64,000 nt of DNA from Bettongia penicillata ogilbyi (GCA_023548195.1 JAJHZJ010000014.1:13492718-13556717), one strand, 5' to 3'. Shown: positions 42,834 through 54,479, counted from the first letter of the stretch. Notes: generated from the letters alone by a model not told the origin. Program-made: numbers and translations.

Positions 42834-44591
42834 TCTACCTAAATTAATTTACTTATTCAGTGCCATACTAATTAAACTACCAGATAATTATTTTCTAGAG
42901 CTAGAAAAAATAATATCAAAATTATATTTTGGAAGAACAAAAGATCTAGAATATCAAGGGAACTAATGAAAAGAAATGCGAGGGAAGGTGGTCTAGCCCT
43001 ACCAGATCTCAAATTGTATTATAAAGCAGCAATCATCAAAACCACTTGGTACTGGCTAAGAAATAGAGGGGTAGATCAGTGGAATAGAGTAGGTGCTCAT
43101 GACACAGTAGTCAATGAATATAGCAATATACTGTTTAATAAACCCAAGGACCCCAGGGATAAGAACTCACTATTTGACAAGAATTGCTGGGAAACCTGGG
43201 TAACAGTGTGGTGGAAACTGGGCATAGACCAATTCCTGACACTGTACACAAGAATAAAGTCCAAATGGATACATGATCTAGGTATAGAGATTGATACTAT
43301 AAACAAATTAGGGGAGCAAGGAATAGCATATTTGTCAGATTTATGGAGAATGGAGAAATTTTTGACCAAACAAGAGACAGAGAACATTATGAAGTACAAA
43401 ATGGATAATTTTGATTACATTAAATTCAAAAGTTTTTACACAAACAACCCCAATGCAACCAAGATTAGGAGGGAAGCAGAAAACTGAGAAAAAATTTTTG
43501 CAACTATTGTCTGTGATAAAAGCCTCATTTCTAAAATATATAGAGAACTGAGTCAAATGTACAAGAATATAAGTCATTCCCCAGCTGATAAATGGTCAAA
43601 GGATATGAACAGGCAGTTTTCAGAGGAAGAAATTAAAACTATCTATAGTCATATGAAAAAATGCTCTAAATCACTATTGATTAGAGAGATGCAAATCAAA
43701 ACAATTCTGAGGTACCACATTAAACCTCTCAGATTGGATAACATAACAAAACAGGAAGATGATAAATGTTGGAGAAGATGTAGGAGAGTTGGAACATTAA
43801 TTCATTGTTGGTGGAGCTGTGAACTGATCCAACCATTCTGGAGAGCAATTTAAAACTATGTTCAAAGAGCTACAAAAATGTGCATACTCTTTGACCCAGC
43901 AATATCACTCCTAGAACTGTATGCCAAAGAGATCTTAAAAATGGGAAAGGGTCCCACATGTACAAAAATATTTATAGCAGCTTTCTTTGTGGTGGCCAAA
44001 ACCTGGAAATCAAGGGGATGCCGATTGTGGTATATGAATGTAATGGAATACTATTGTGCTGTAAGAAATGATGAAGAGGAAAACTTCAGAGAGGCCTGGC
44101 AAGACTTATATGAACTGATGCTAAGTGAAAGGAGCAGAACCAAGAGAACTTTGTACACAGCAAAAAACCACAGTATGCAAGGAATTTTTTCCGGTAGACT
44201 TAGTCCTTCATAGCAATGCAAAGAGCTAAAAAATTCCCAGTGTATTTTTGAGGCAAAATGCCTTCCACCACCAGAGGAAGAACTATGGAATTGTATTGCT
44301 GAATGAGGAAGATAGACCATTTTTTCTTGTGTTTTGTTTTGTTTTATGGTTTCTCGCATCATTTTACTACTTCTATTCAACATGACTAAGGTGAAAATGT
44401 ATTTAATAGCAACGTATGTATAGAACCTATATTGCACACCATCTCAGGGAGAGAGTAAGGAGGGAGGGGAGAGGTAGGGTGAGGGAGGGGGAAAAAAATC
44501 TAAGATTTTTTTAGTGATTGTAGAACATTGAAGTTGAATCACATTAAGTGATTGTAGAACACTAAAAATAAATAAAAAAATTTCAAAAAAG
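42834..44591 (+). mobile_element. Younger L1 insertion, 5'-truncated, sense
   Basis: This 1758-bp element begins within ORF2 (CTACCTAAATTAATTTAC...) and ends in an A-rich tail AAAAATAAATAAAAAAATTTC. The frame 42966-43487 (173 codons) is the longest unbroken LINE frame in the window (EGGLALPDLKLYYKAAIIK to NATKIRREAEN, then a TGA). The frame 43557-43853 continues in another phase with LIHCWWSCELIQPFWRAI, and 43878-44213 with NVMEYYCAVRND and LYELMLSERSRTKRT. It is far less decayed than its neighbours and has exact 13-bp flanking duplications, so it is one of the youngest insertions here. It cannot move on its own. Confidence 0.9.
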
Positions 44592-44604
44592 AGAGATGAG
44601 TGGC
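44592..44604 (+). repeat. 13-bp target-site duplication, right copy
   Basis: An identical AGAGATGAGTGGC follows the L1 A-rich tail. Confidence 0.85.
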
Positions 44605-45425
44605 ATGTTTCAGCATTAGATTTCTAGAGTGGTGTTTGGTCATTACTGCTGATGAGAGTTCCTGACTGTTAGAGTTGGTTTACTTTACCACATTGTTGTC
44701 ATTACATAAATTGTTCTCCTGGTTCTCTTGATTTCATACTGTGTCAGTTCATACAAGTCTTCTAGGTTTCTTCTGAAGCCATCTTCTTCATCACTTCTTA
44801 GAGGACAATAGTATTCTATCATACTTATGTGCCATAACTTGTTCATCCACTCCGTAATTTATGGGTACCTCCTCAGATTACTATCCTTTGCTTCTCAAAA
44901 GAAGTAAACATTTCTGTACATCCTCAGAGTCTGTTTTGCTTAAGACTACTCTCTCCCTTAATGTACCCCTCAAATTACCCCTTATCCATTCTCCCCTTAC
45001 CCTCCTATTTCTCTATTGAGCAAAATAAATTTTTGTACCTAACTCTGCATGTGCATATGTGTAGTCTTCTTTTTTTAAGTTAATTTAGATAAAAGTAATG
45101 TTGAATTGTCAGCAGTTCCTCATACCCCTCCTCCTTGTCTATGTGCACCCTAATTATGTGAGATGTTTCCTAGCCTTCCTTTCCCTTCTCTGTCTCTCAG
45201 TATATTCTTCTTCTTCTCTTTTTCCATTCTTTTCTTAAGATGATAAGACAACAGAACTACTCCCAGGCCTTGTCTAATTGGATTCCCTCTATAACCTTTG
45301 ATGATGACAGAGTTCTAAGAGGATACATGTATCATCTCTCCATATTTGTAAATATTACATATATATATTATGCATATAATGTTAATATTATTATATTATT
45401 ATCCTTCTTTAGTCCATTATAATTT
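44605..45425 (-). mobile_element. L1 antisense, right part of split copy
   Basis: ATGTTTCAGCATTAGATTTCTAGAGTGGTGTTTGGTCATTACTGC continues the 3' UTR interrupted at 42833. Next come GTTCTCCTGGTTCTCTTGATTTCATACTGTGTCAGTTCATAC and ATTTATGGGTACCTCC from the end of ORF2. The stretch after about 44950 (CTCAAATTACCCCTTATCC, then CACCCTAATTATGTGAGATG) is pyrimidine-rich, probably repeat-derived, but I cannot place it. Confidence 0.65.
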
Positions 45426-45429
45426 TAAA

Positions 45430-46875
45430 ATAAAATAAATAATTTTATTTGTTTCCAATTACATGTAAAGATAGTTTCAACATTCATTTTTTATAGGATT
45501 TTGAGTTGCAAACTTTTCTCCTTCCCTCCCCTTTCCTCTCCCCTTCCCAAGACAGCAAGCAATCTGATATAGGCTATACACATGCAATCATATCAAACAT
45601 TAGTCATGCTGTGAAAGAAGAAAAAAATAACAGAAAAACCACAAACAAAGTGAAAATAGTATACTTCAGTCTGCATTCAGACTTCATCGTTCTTTCTCTG
45701 GATATGGATAGTATTTTCCTTCAAGAGTCTTTTAGAATTGTCTTATATTATTGTATTGCTGAAAAGAACTGTCTATCATAGTTGATCATTGCATAATGTT
45801 GTTTTCACTATGTACAATATTCTCCTGGTTCTGCTCACTTCATTCAACATCAGTTCATGGAAGTCATTCCAGGTTTTCTGAAATCTACTTGCTCATCATA
45901 TTGTGCTTATAGCACAATAGTATTCCATTACATACATTTACCACAGCTTGTTTATCCATTCCCCAACTGATGAGTATTCCCTCAATTTCCATTTCTTTGC
46001 CACCACAAAAAAGAGCTACTATAAATATTTTTATACAGGTAGGTCCTTTCCCCCTTTTTATGATCTCTTTGGGATACAGACCTAGTAGTGGTATTTCTGG
46101 ATCAAAGGGTACGCATAGTTGTTTGCCTTTTGGGCATAGTTCCAAATTGTTCTCCAGAATAGTTGGATCAGTTCACAACTCCACTGCATCAGTGCCCTGA
46201 TTTTCCCACATCCTCTCCAACATTTATCGTTTCCTTTTTCTATCATGCTAGCCGATCTGATAGGTGTGAGGTAATACCTCAGAGTTATTTTAATTTGCAT
46301 ATCTCTAATCAATAGTGATTAAGGATATTTTTATATGACTATAGATAGCTTTAATTTCTTCATCTAAAAACTACCTGTTTATATTCTTTGACCATTTATC
46401 AATTGAGAGAATGATTTGTATTCTAACAAATTTGACTCATTCGTCTACATATTTGAGAAATGAGGCCTTTATCAGAAACACTTGCTGTAAAAATTATTTC
46501 TCAGTTTTCTGCTTTCCTTCCAATCTTGGTTACATTGAGTTTCCTTATGCAAAAAAATTAATTTAATGTAATCAAAATTATCCATTTTGCATTTCATAAT
46601 ATTTTCTGTCTCTTGTTTAATCATAAATCCTTCCCTTCGCTGTATATCTGACAGGTAAACTATTCTTTGCTCTCTTAATTTGTTTATGTCTAAGCATAAG
46701 CTTTATGTCTAAATCATGTGTATATTTTGACCTTATGTTGGTATATGATGTGAGATGTTGGTCTATGTCTAGTTTATGCCATACTGTATTCCATTTTCCC
46801 CATCTGATTTTGTGAAATAGTGAGTTCTTATGCCAGAAACTGGAGTAGATTACTACAGTCATATAGTCATTTCCA
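45430..46875 (-). mobile_element. L1 LINE, 3' UTR and distal ORF2, antisense
   Basis: The 3' end is at 45440 (TTTTATTTGTTTCCAATTACATGTAAAGATAGTTTCAACATTC). The 3' UTR runs to about 45800 and distal ORF2 from 45840. The minus-strand frames 46145-45885, 46312-46082 and 46862-46617 carry SLLGLYPKEIIKRGKGPTC, MIRDMQIKITLRYYLTPIR and WHKLDIDQHLTSYTNIRSK in order, with shifts between. It is 5'-truncated at about 46875. Confidence 0.85.
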
Positions 46876-46965
46876 TAAGATTTTGAGTTCCAAATTTTCT
46901 TCCCATCTCTCCCCTCCCTTCACCCTAGAAAGGCACATAATTTGATACAGGCTCTACATATTATT
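46876..46965 (-). mobile_element. Second L1 3' tail, antisense
   Basis: CCATAAGATTTTGAGTTCCAAATTTTCTTCCC and GGCACATAATTTGATACAGGCTC repeat the 45485-45580 region, so a separate L1 3' end abuts the previous copy. Confidence 0.65.
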
Positions 46966-46969
46966 GTTG

Positions 46970-47330
46970 TGTTTGTCCTTCGCTTTTGAAGAGGACCATG
47001 ACATCAGGGAAATGATCACATGATTTGCAGCTGACTTTGATTTGAGTGAGGGAGGGCTGTGCAAGGTCACGAGCCTCACTTTTTCCTCCAAAGCCATCTG
47101 GGTCTAGTGGTTAGATATTCATCAGAATGGCTGGAGATAGTCTAGGATGCAATGGGAGATTCTGGCCCTTTTAGTGTAAGGCCTTCTCAGTTTCTCACTT
47201 TGAGGGTGGTAACACCCATTTAGTGAATAGGTAGGTCTCTTTAAGAAATGAGTCAAGGGATGGCCCCTTTAATTAGAAAAAAAAATCAAGCTAGGAGGAA
47301 AAGACCCTCAGGGTTGCTGTTCCAAAGAGA
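46970..47330 (-). mobile_element. SINE-like element with RTE-type tail, antisense
   Basis: GTTTGTCCTTCGCTTTTGAAGAGGACCATGACATCAGGGAAATGAT at 46970-47015 resembles the antisense RTE 3' end (compare 48074-48110). The next ~110 bp (GAGTGAGGGAGGGCTGTGCA, ATATTCATCAGAATGGCTGGAG) match the tail of the SINE at 56957-57270, after which the two diverge. Here the 5' part is GCAATGGGAGATTCTGGCCC...GGTAACACCCATTTAGTGAATAGG rather than a tRNA-like head. I interpret it as a distinct RTE-dependent non-autonomous family. Confidence 0.6.
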
Positions 47331-47456
47331 AACAGTTACCATTGACATTCATTCTGAGCCAACAGGGCCCAAAATATAACCATTAAATGAAGCTTGGGCA
47401 GGGGCCTATTATGGTCCAATCCATAAGTTTCAGAATGAACTGGGTTTAAGGTTTTG

Positions 47457-47650
47457 AGGAAGGAAGGAAGGAAGGAAGGAAGGAAGGAAGGAAGGAAGGA
47501 AGGAAGGAAGGAAGGAAGGAAGGAAGGAAGGAAGGAAGGAAGGAAGGAAGGAGGGAGGGAGGGAGGGAGGGAGGGAGGGAAGGAAGGAAGGAAGGAAGGA
47601 AGGAAGGAAGGAAGGAAGGAAGGAAGGGAAGTAGGTGGGAGGGAGGGAAG
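47457..47650 (+). repeat. (GGAA)n / (GGGA)n microsatellite
   Basis: GGAA repeats at 47457-47550, GGGA repeats at 47551-47580, GGAA repeats again at 47581-47630, then a degenerate GGGA end. About 190 bp in all. It is the sole cause of the long Pro/Leu/Phe/Ser and Lys/Glu/Gly/Arg open frames on both strands at 47336-47693, which are not genes. Confidence 0.98.
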
Positions 47651-47884
47651 AGAGGTTTCACAATCCATTTTACCCACCATAATACATGATTAAAAACTCC
47701 ATAAAAAGGTACAAGGGATTGTTTTATGTAGATCTTTGTTTACCATTTATATTCCCAACATATAACCTGGTATTTCGCAACTTGTGTTTTCTTGCTGTGT
47801 TGAATCAAATCAAGGACTGTCTTGAGTAGACCAGATATTGTAAAAGGGAAGCCTGAAGCTAGTCAGTCCAGGAGTATTTACTAG
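47651..47884. other. No feature recognised
   Basis: Short single-copy interval between the microsatellite and an L2. Confidence 0.4.
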
Positions 47885-48062
47885 GAAATGGAAAGAAGTA
47901 TTTGTTAAAGCACCTACTGTGGACCTGGCACTGTGCTAAAAGCACTGGGGGTCAAAGAAAGGTAAAAACCAAACAAACAAAAGTCTCTAATCTTAAGGAG
48001 TTCTCAATCTACTTAGGGTGACAACATGTAAACAGCTATGTAGAAACAAACTACATACAGAA
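47885..48062 (-). mobile_element. L2 3' end, antisense
   Basis: GTATTTGTTAAAGCACCTACTGTGGACCTGGCACTGTGCTAAAAGCACTGGG, then GGAGTTCTCAATCTACTTAGGGTGAC. Confidence 0.75.
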
Positions 48063-48070
48063 CAAATCCT

Positions 48071-48415
48071 TGGTTGTTGTCCTTTGTGCTTGAAGAGAAC
48101 CAAGATGACATCACTATGAGAGGATCAAGGTGCAGTGTGTCTGATTGTGGCTGAACTTGGAATGAACTTGGAAGGTTTTACCACAGGTTAGGCACAAAGT
48201 CCATATGAACATTTAGAGCAGAAATATGTCTAAAGGTGCAAGTCTCGTGCTTTGAGCAACTGCTATTCTGCTTTGCTTATAGAACATAGCACCTTCTTTG
48301 AGGCGGTCATGAAATGCTAGGCATTCCTATGCTAGTGTCTCCCATGTCGTACAATCAATTCCAAAGTTCCTTAGAAAAACCTTGAACGTGTCCTTGTATT
48401 GCTTCTTCTGACCTC
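48071..48415 (-). mobile_element. RTE LINE 3' end, antisense
   Basis: GGTTGTTGTCCTTTGTGCTTGAAGAGAACCAAGATGACATCAC parallels 11752-11790. The order then continues as there: GTGCAGTGTGTCTGATTGTGG, ACCACAGGTTAGGCACAAAGTCC, CTTAGAAAAACCTTGAACGTGTCCTTG. This is a 5'-truncated copy of the RTE family at 11743-14578. Confidence 0.75.
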
Positions 48416-48429
48416 CAAGTAAGTGATTG

Positions 48430-48905
48430 GATAGGCTGAGGGGAAGTGAAAGGTAGTGAAGAATCCAGGGTGACTCCCAGGTTCTGAGCCTGAGGGACTG
48501 GGAGGCTAGTATTACCTTCTACATTAATGGGGAAGGGGTGTTTAGGGGGAAAATAATGACTTCTGTTTTGGACCTGCTAATTTTAAGATGTCTGCTAGAC
48601 CTCTAGTTTGAGATGTCTGAAAGGCAGTTTAGAGATTAGAGGTCAGCAGAGAGGTTAGGGCAGGATAGGTAGATTTGAGAATAATTAGCATAGAGATGAT
48701 AATTAAATCCTTGGGAACTTATGAGATCACCAAATGAAGGAGTATAGAGTGAGAAGTGAAGAGGGCCCAGAACAGAACTGTATGGGACACCTGTGGTTGG
48801 AGGATGTGATCTGGATGAGGACCCATCAAAGCAGATTGAGCAGTGGTGTGGTTAGATAGGTAGAAGGAGAACCTAGGATGAACAGACTCTAGAATTCAGG
48901 TACTA
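48430..48905 (-). mobile_element. L2 LINE ORF2 region, antisense
   Basis: CCAGGGTGACTCCCAGGTTCTGAGCC, GACTTCTGTTTTGGACCTGCTAATTTTAAGATG, ATTAGCATAGAGATGATAATTAAATCC, then GGGACACCTGTGGTTGG. This is the reverse complement of the L2 RT region (opposite strand to 15600-15850). Confidence 0.8.
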
Positions 48906-49750
48906 GGGTGAAGAAATACAGTGAGGCAACACAGAAACATAAATAGAGGTTTTTCTTTTAGGTGTCAACATGGCAGGACATACAACCTCCCTAGGGATAT
49001 GCTCATTGAAAAAGGGGGGAAAGTTTGGAAGAAGGAGGCATACTTCATAAAGCAGTAGTCCACAGAATGGTCATTCTAATACTTCATACTTTATAGTGCT
49101 CTCTACTGGACTGCGTCACACAAAAGTTAGGGAGGCAGGGAATGGGGTCAGTGGGCAGCAGAGTTTTGGGAAGGAGAAAGGCTATCCTTTCTGCTCATAG
49201 TTAAGACTCTATGCCACTACCACCCGCCTTTCTCAGACCACGTATCTTCTGTGCATTTCTATACCCTACTTTTCTTTTTCCCTCAGGTTGAAATAGTCTA
49301 TTGGGCTTGCCTAGTCTTTTTGAGAACTTCATCAGTATAAGGAAGGAGAGAAATAGGATGGTAGCTAGGAGGGGCAGTGAGGTTAAATGGAAGTTTTTCA
49401 AGTTCGGAAGCAGCTGCATGTATTTAGGGCTAATAGGAAGAAAGTAGTGGAGTGAAAGATGGTAAATATGCTAAAGAGAGGGGATAATGGAATGAACAAA
49501 ATTGGGGGTAGGGCAGGAGATAGAATCAAAAACCTAGCTGAACAGATAGCAAGGGGGAAAATTTTCTTTTGAAGTAGGAAGGAAAGAAAAGAGGATGGGT
49601 CGACACAGTCATAAAAAAGTGGGAAGATAAAAAGTCCAGTGAAATGACTGAGGCTATCAAGCATGAAATAATGAAGTAATGTCATTTTGTAAGACTAGAG
49701 GCTAGAACTTAAAGATTGGAAGAGGTCAATGCAGGACACATAAAAAGGAA
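48906..49750 (-). mobile_element. Purine-rich sequence, probably older L2/CR1-type LINE
   Basis: GAAATAGGATGGTAGCTAGGAGGGGCAGTGAGG at 49348-49380 and the long purine-biased stretch to 49650 resemble antisense L2-related sequence seen widely in mammals. The match is not firm. The minus-strand frames 49419-49201 and 49685-49398 look like pyrimidine-rich translation, not genes. Confidence 0.35.
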
Positions 49751-51149
49751 AAAATAGTTTTCATAAAGCTACAAAAAGCTTACATATCTGTTTGCTTCCT
49801 AACTAACCATAATTAGAAGCTTACTTACAAATTGTTTTGACATTATTATGACCATTAACTTAAATGCATACCAAATAAGATGAGTATAAGTTAAATCTAG
49901 TTTCTGCCTTTTATCCTTCAAAGACAGTAACATGTAAATAATATAGAAGTCCTTAATATGTACAACCACAAAAGGGGCAATAAATGTCTTGAATCTGTTA
50001 CCGCAAAGAACAATACAAACTAAAAATGTAAATAGGTTCAGGAAAGGGCTTCAGTTAATCAATTGATGGCAGATTCATAATGAACTATTAAAGAAAGTCG
50101 CAGGCTATAACTCTAAGTTAGCTATTTGTTGGGTGTGCTAGCATTGATGTGATTCATTATTAGCATTTCTTATATTCTTAAGGGTTGTGTATGTGATACA
50201 CAATATTTTTTAAATTAGGAATAAATTTGCTTTATTTTAACACATAGTGTCTTTGAATATATGGTGAGGGTCTATTTGTAAGAGCCTATAATTTAATCAT
50301 GATATAAAAATAAGTTAAAACGTTTGTGAAGATTTTGCAAAACTTGTTTACAGAAATGAATTTAACATTTTGCCTGGTTTAGACCTCAGAACATGATTTT
50401 ACATTCTATCATTTTTTTCCTTTACAACTTTTAGTTGTAATAGTCTTTTCTTGCTAGAAAGTTCTAAAACATATCAACAGATTTTGCAATGAGATTATGT
50501 GTTTCTTAATTCTGACGTTTTGAAGTGCACTGTGTTCTGATAAGTTGTTTCTTCCATGTATCTAACTTAATTGCAGGTTTCTCATACTAACACCTACATA
50601 TTTTGCCTCAGGAATTGTCTAAGATTTTTCACATATAAACTTAATGAATATAATTGCTATATTATATGCCTCAGAAATATCTTGCCATATGACTAAAAAA
50701 ATAACCATCATGTGATGTCAGTCAATATACGTACAGTTTTTATTACTTAGACACAGGTTAAGGAAAAGTAGTAATGTTCTTGTTATATTAAATATATTCC
50801 TCAGAAACATCCTATGATATTTATTAACAAGTATTTTCTTCCTAAATAGCCATAGCTAAAAACTTATTTCTCAGTTTATTTGAAAATCATCAACAGCATT
50901 TCTACATACAACAGAATCCAATAAAAAGAGAAGTCATTCAAAATAGCTACAAAGTATATAACACGTTGGGAAGTCATTTTTTCAGAGTCTACTTAATATT
51001 TGTATAAATTCAATTAGAAAATGCTTCTTAAATTAAAAAAAACCAACAAATCATAACACCTAAACAGCTGGAGGAATATTCAGTGCTCTTGACTAGACTG
51101 TAACCAGTGCTCAAGAGATTTATTCTTTCCTTCCTCCTCTTCCACACCT
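49751..51149. other. No feature recognised (1.4 kb AT-rich, repeat-free by eye)
   Basis: No LINE, SINE or LTR landmarks and no gene-like frames. One of the longest stretches here without a recognisable repeat. Confidence 0.45.
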
Positions 51150-51740
51150 CCCCCTAATTCTTTTTCATTTTGGGAGGGGCTGAGTGAGTGAAACAATGAA
51201 TAAGTCAGGTTGGGTGGCTCTCTGTATTGTGATCTTATATTTCCCCTGAAACCCACTCTTCTTTCAGACTTTCCATTTCTACTGAGAGCAGAGCATCATC
51301 ACCCTTCTGGTCACCCTGGTATGAAATCTTTGTGTCACCCTGATCCTCACATCCCCAAGCATTTGCCAAATCTTTTTGTTTCTTTTGTTACATCATTTCT
51401 TGTTTCTGTCCTCTCCTCTCCATCTACCTAGTTCAATCCCTAACTATCTTTTGCTTGGACTATTGTAATGACATCCTAATTAATTTCCTTGTCTCAAATC
51501 TCTTGCCCACTCCAGTTTGTCCTCTAAGTCTGGACCAACGTGAGGTCTGACAATGCCTGGCTGTGCTGAATAAATTCCAGTGACTCCCTATTTTCTCTCG
51601 GCTCAAATATTAGTTCTTCTGTTTGACACTTAAAGACTTCTACAACCAGACCCCAAATAATCTTTCTGGTCTTACACATTACTTCCTCCCTGCATTTTAG
51701 ACTGAACTTCTTTTACTACTTCACACTCAAACAATTAAAA
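51150..51740 (+). mobile_element. L2 LINE fragment, sense
   Basis: TTTGCTTGGACTATTGTAATGACATCCTAATTAATTTCC at 51450-51488, CCAGTGACTCCCTATTTTCTCTCGGCTCAAATATTAG near 51580, then CTTTCTGGTCTTACACATTACTTCCTCC. The order is that of distal L2 ORF2 and 3' UTR. Confidence 0.7.
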
Positions 51741-52689
51741 TCTGAACTTAAATGAGAAACTAAGGTATTAAGCAGAACCACATAAAGGATGGGGAATGAA
51801 TTTATATGAAAAATTTCCTGGTGAGTTAAAATTAGGAGTAATTTGTTTCTGCTTGTTGTTTTTGCACATGGAGAGAAATATGACTCCTGCTAAAAAGCTA
51901 TTTTGTATGCTGACTGTTACGAACACCTTAGTTTATTGTGATATTATGTATTTTTCAATTAAAAAGACCTTACAAATGTAGTTCATTTGCTTGACTAGCT
52001 ACATTGATCATATTAGCTAAATAATTAATTTAAAAGTGTTATTTGTAAATTTATCCTCTCCCACAGAAACCACAGAGATTTTTCAAAAATAATGAAGCAT
52101 AGTCAATCACGTTGCACTCAAGAGCAGTGGGGCTTTTTATATCATTAAGAAATAAAACAATTTTAAATAAAAAGTGTTTATTTCATCTTACCCATTTAAA
52201 ATATCTATTTTGTGCATATCTTCTAACTTACATAATGTATTCATGCAACAGTAAATACATGAAATTATAATTAAATGTACATAAATTTTGCATGCACAAA
52301 ACATTTTGATGGGATATGCAATCAAAAAAGTTTGGACGCTGCTGAATACAACCATATGATACATATAGAGAAAATGTTAGCGCACAGCTACATACCAGTA
52401 CTTTAATTATCTTCAATACATATAAATACACTGTTTAAAAACATTATAGACTATGAGTTCATTTCTAGAAATTAAATCTAAGATAATCCTTGAATTTCTA
52501 TTTTAGGGAAGAAGTAAAATAGTAGCAAAGACACAGTAAGTGGAAAGTTGAAAGGACATTAAGAAGGCATTAAAAGATGTTGCTTATTTGACTAGTGTTT
52601 ACTGTGTGTTTGTTTACTCCTATGTTTTCTGTGATCACTACTTCTCAATCTTTCCAGCTGTGAATTCTTCCCAGAAGTCCAGTTAAATA
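51741..52689. other. No feature recognised
   Basis: AT-rich. The frames at 51796-51981 (plus) and 52228-52431 (minus) have no recognised domain. Confidence 0.4.
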
Positions 52690-52800
52690 TTTCCAAGGCA
52701 AGAACTGTTTTTTACCTCTTTTGGTATCGCCAGCACTTAGCACATTGCCTGGCACATAGTAGGACCTTAATAAATTTTTATTGATTGAGTGGTGGATATT
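52690..52800 (+). mobile_element. L2/MIR 3' end, sense
   Basis: CAAGGCAAGAACTGTTTTTTACCTC, then CAGCACTTAGCACATTGCCTGGCACATAGTAGGACCTTAATAAATTTTTATTGATTGA. Confidence 0.8.
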
Positions 52801-52829
52801 TCAGATATTCTGTGAAATTCTTTAAACAT

Positions 52830-53335
52830 TTGAGTATATTTCAAATTGACCTGCTCATCTCTCCTTTGACGTCTTTGTTCCTTTCACTGGTACCACTATT
52901 TCCCTTTTGAAAACTGCCCTCTTCCGTTTAATCATATTCAGTGTCAACTAGTTCTTCAGTTCTCCATTTGAAATTTTTTCTGTATTTAATCAGTTTCTTA
53001 CTTTCCATTCTCATTTCTATTACTCTTGTTCAGGCCCTCTTCACCCCATATGCCTAAATAAACCCTTAACTTGTTTTCCTACTTCCAATTTCTCTTAGCC
53101 AATTTATATTAGGTATCATTGCCAGATAAATCTTCCTACAGTGTCTTTTGGTCGTTACTTCCTTGATCAAAACTCTTTAGTGGCTCTTCACTATATACAT
53201 GATAAAACCCGAATTCCTTAGCTTTGTGTTCAAAACCCTCCATAATCTAGCCCTAACCTCCTTTTCCAGTCTTATCTCACTATTCCCCTAGATGAACTCT
53301 CCCCTCCAGCCAGACTGGCTTATTCACATGAATAT
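52830..53335 (+). mobile_element. L2 LINE fragment, sense
   Basis: TTGTTCAGGCCCTCTTCACCCC at 53027-53048, GTGGCTCTTCACTATATACATGATAAAACCCGAATTCCTTAG and AACCCTCCATAATCTAGCCCTAACCTCC are distal L2 ORF2 sequence, strongly diverged. Confidence 0.75.
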
Positions 53336-53704
53336 AAAAGTTTGCCCTCTTGATAAATGCAACCTTTGTTGGTTCATATGCCTTTGGCATTGCACACTAA
53401 TTTAGTATGACAACTTTTTAGATTATTGAAGCTTGCCTTTCCATTGTCTAATTCATACACACATGCTCATGCACACATACACATTTCCTACAGAAATTTT
53501 CTGTAGCTGATCTGCCTTTAGATGGAAATGATTCCTTTCAAAGTTTCCCAATTTTTCTTACTGGAATCCTAAGTAATACTTCACTACAGTAAACACTGAA
53601 CTGGGAAGTAGAACAGTACCTATTTTTAAAAAAAACCATAGTGCATGGGGAGCTGTGTGTGTAGAGAGGCCTTCTCATTTCCCGTTTTATCTTCTGCTCT
53701 CACC
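53336..53704. other. No feature recognised
   Basis: Nothing supportable; a short CA-rich patch lies at 53455-53485. Confidence 0.4.
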
Positions 53705-54330
53705 TACTCCCTAAGCCCCCTACAGGTATGATGAGCCTTGGCTTAAAGGCCATTACATATTCTGCTCTCAAAGAACTGAATCTAGTTTGGGGAAATAATG
53801 TATACAAGTAAAGGTATATATATAAAATATGTACAAAGTAATTTTGAGGGAAAGGCAATAGAAGCTGGGGATGGGGGTCAGGGAACTGTTTACATAGAAG
53901 GTGGTATTCAAGCTGATCCTTGAAGGACAATAGGGAAGGGCATTCCAGACAGGGACAGCGAGTACAAAGATGAAGAGATGGGAGATGGAGTGCCACATAT
54001 AAGGAATAGCAAACAGGTCAGTTTGGCTGACCTGTAGCTTGCTTGTGGGGTGAAGATAGGAGTAAGAAATGTGCAATAAGGCTGGAAGGACAGATTGGGG
54101 TTTGGAAGGGCTTTTAGATGCCAAACTGAAGAATTTATATTTGAGCCTGGAGGCCATAGGGAATCACTGAAGTTTATTAACTAGAAGGAAGGAGAGAGTT
54201 ATATTTTAGGAAAACAAATTTAATAGCAGTATGGAGAATGAATTGGAAAGGGGAGAAACTTGAGGCAGGGAGACCAATTTTGGTCACTGCTGTAATAGTC
54301 CAGGTGAGAAGTGATAGAAGCCTGAAAAAG
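53705..54330 (-). mobile_element. L2 LINE, 3' region, antisense
   Basis: Minus-strand frames follow distal L2 ORF2 (SLASKSPSKPQSVLPALLHI from 54157 downward; TDLFAIPYMWHSISHLFIF). Plus-strand landmarks include CATTCCAGACAGGGACAGCG and GTTTGGCTGACCTGTAGCTTG. Confidence 0.75.
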
Positions 54331-54479
54331 ATCTCCACATATATGGGCAAAAGGATCTCCCAGGTTCTGTACAAGTACTCCATGAAGTAAGAATATTTTA
54401 CCCACAGAGTATACAGGAAATGCAAAGGAATCATAGGAGACCATTATTATAAAAAAGGCATAGGAGAAAAGGAGCAAGC

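Noticed and set aside
42966..43487. 173-codon open frame that could be taken as a gene
   Set aside because: It is the distal part of L1 ORF2 in a 5'-truncated insertion with target duplications; it lacks promoter, start context and upstream domains.
47336..47693. Long open frames on both strands rich in Pro-Ser-Phe-Leu or Lys-Glu-Gly-Arg
   Set aside because: They are translations of the GGAA/GGGA microsatellite.
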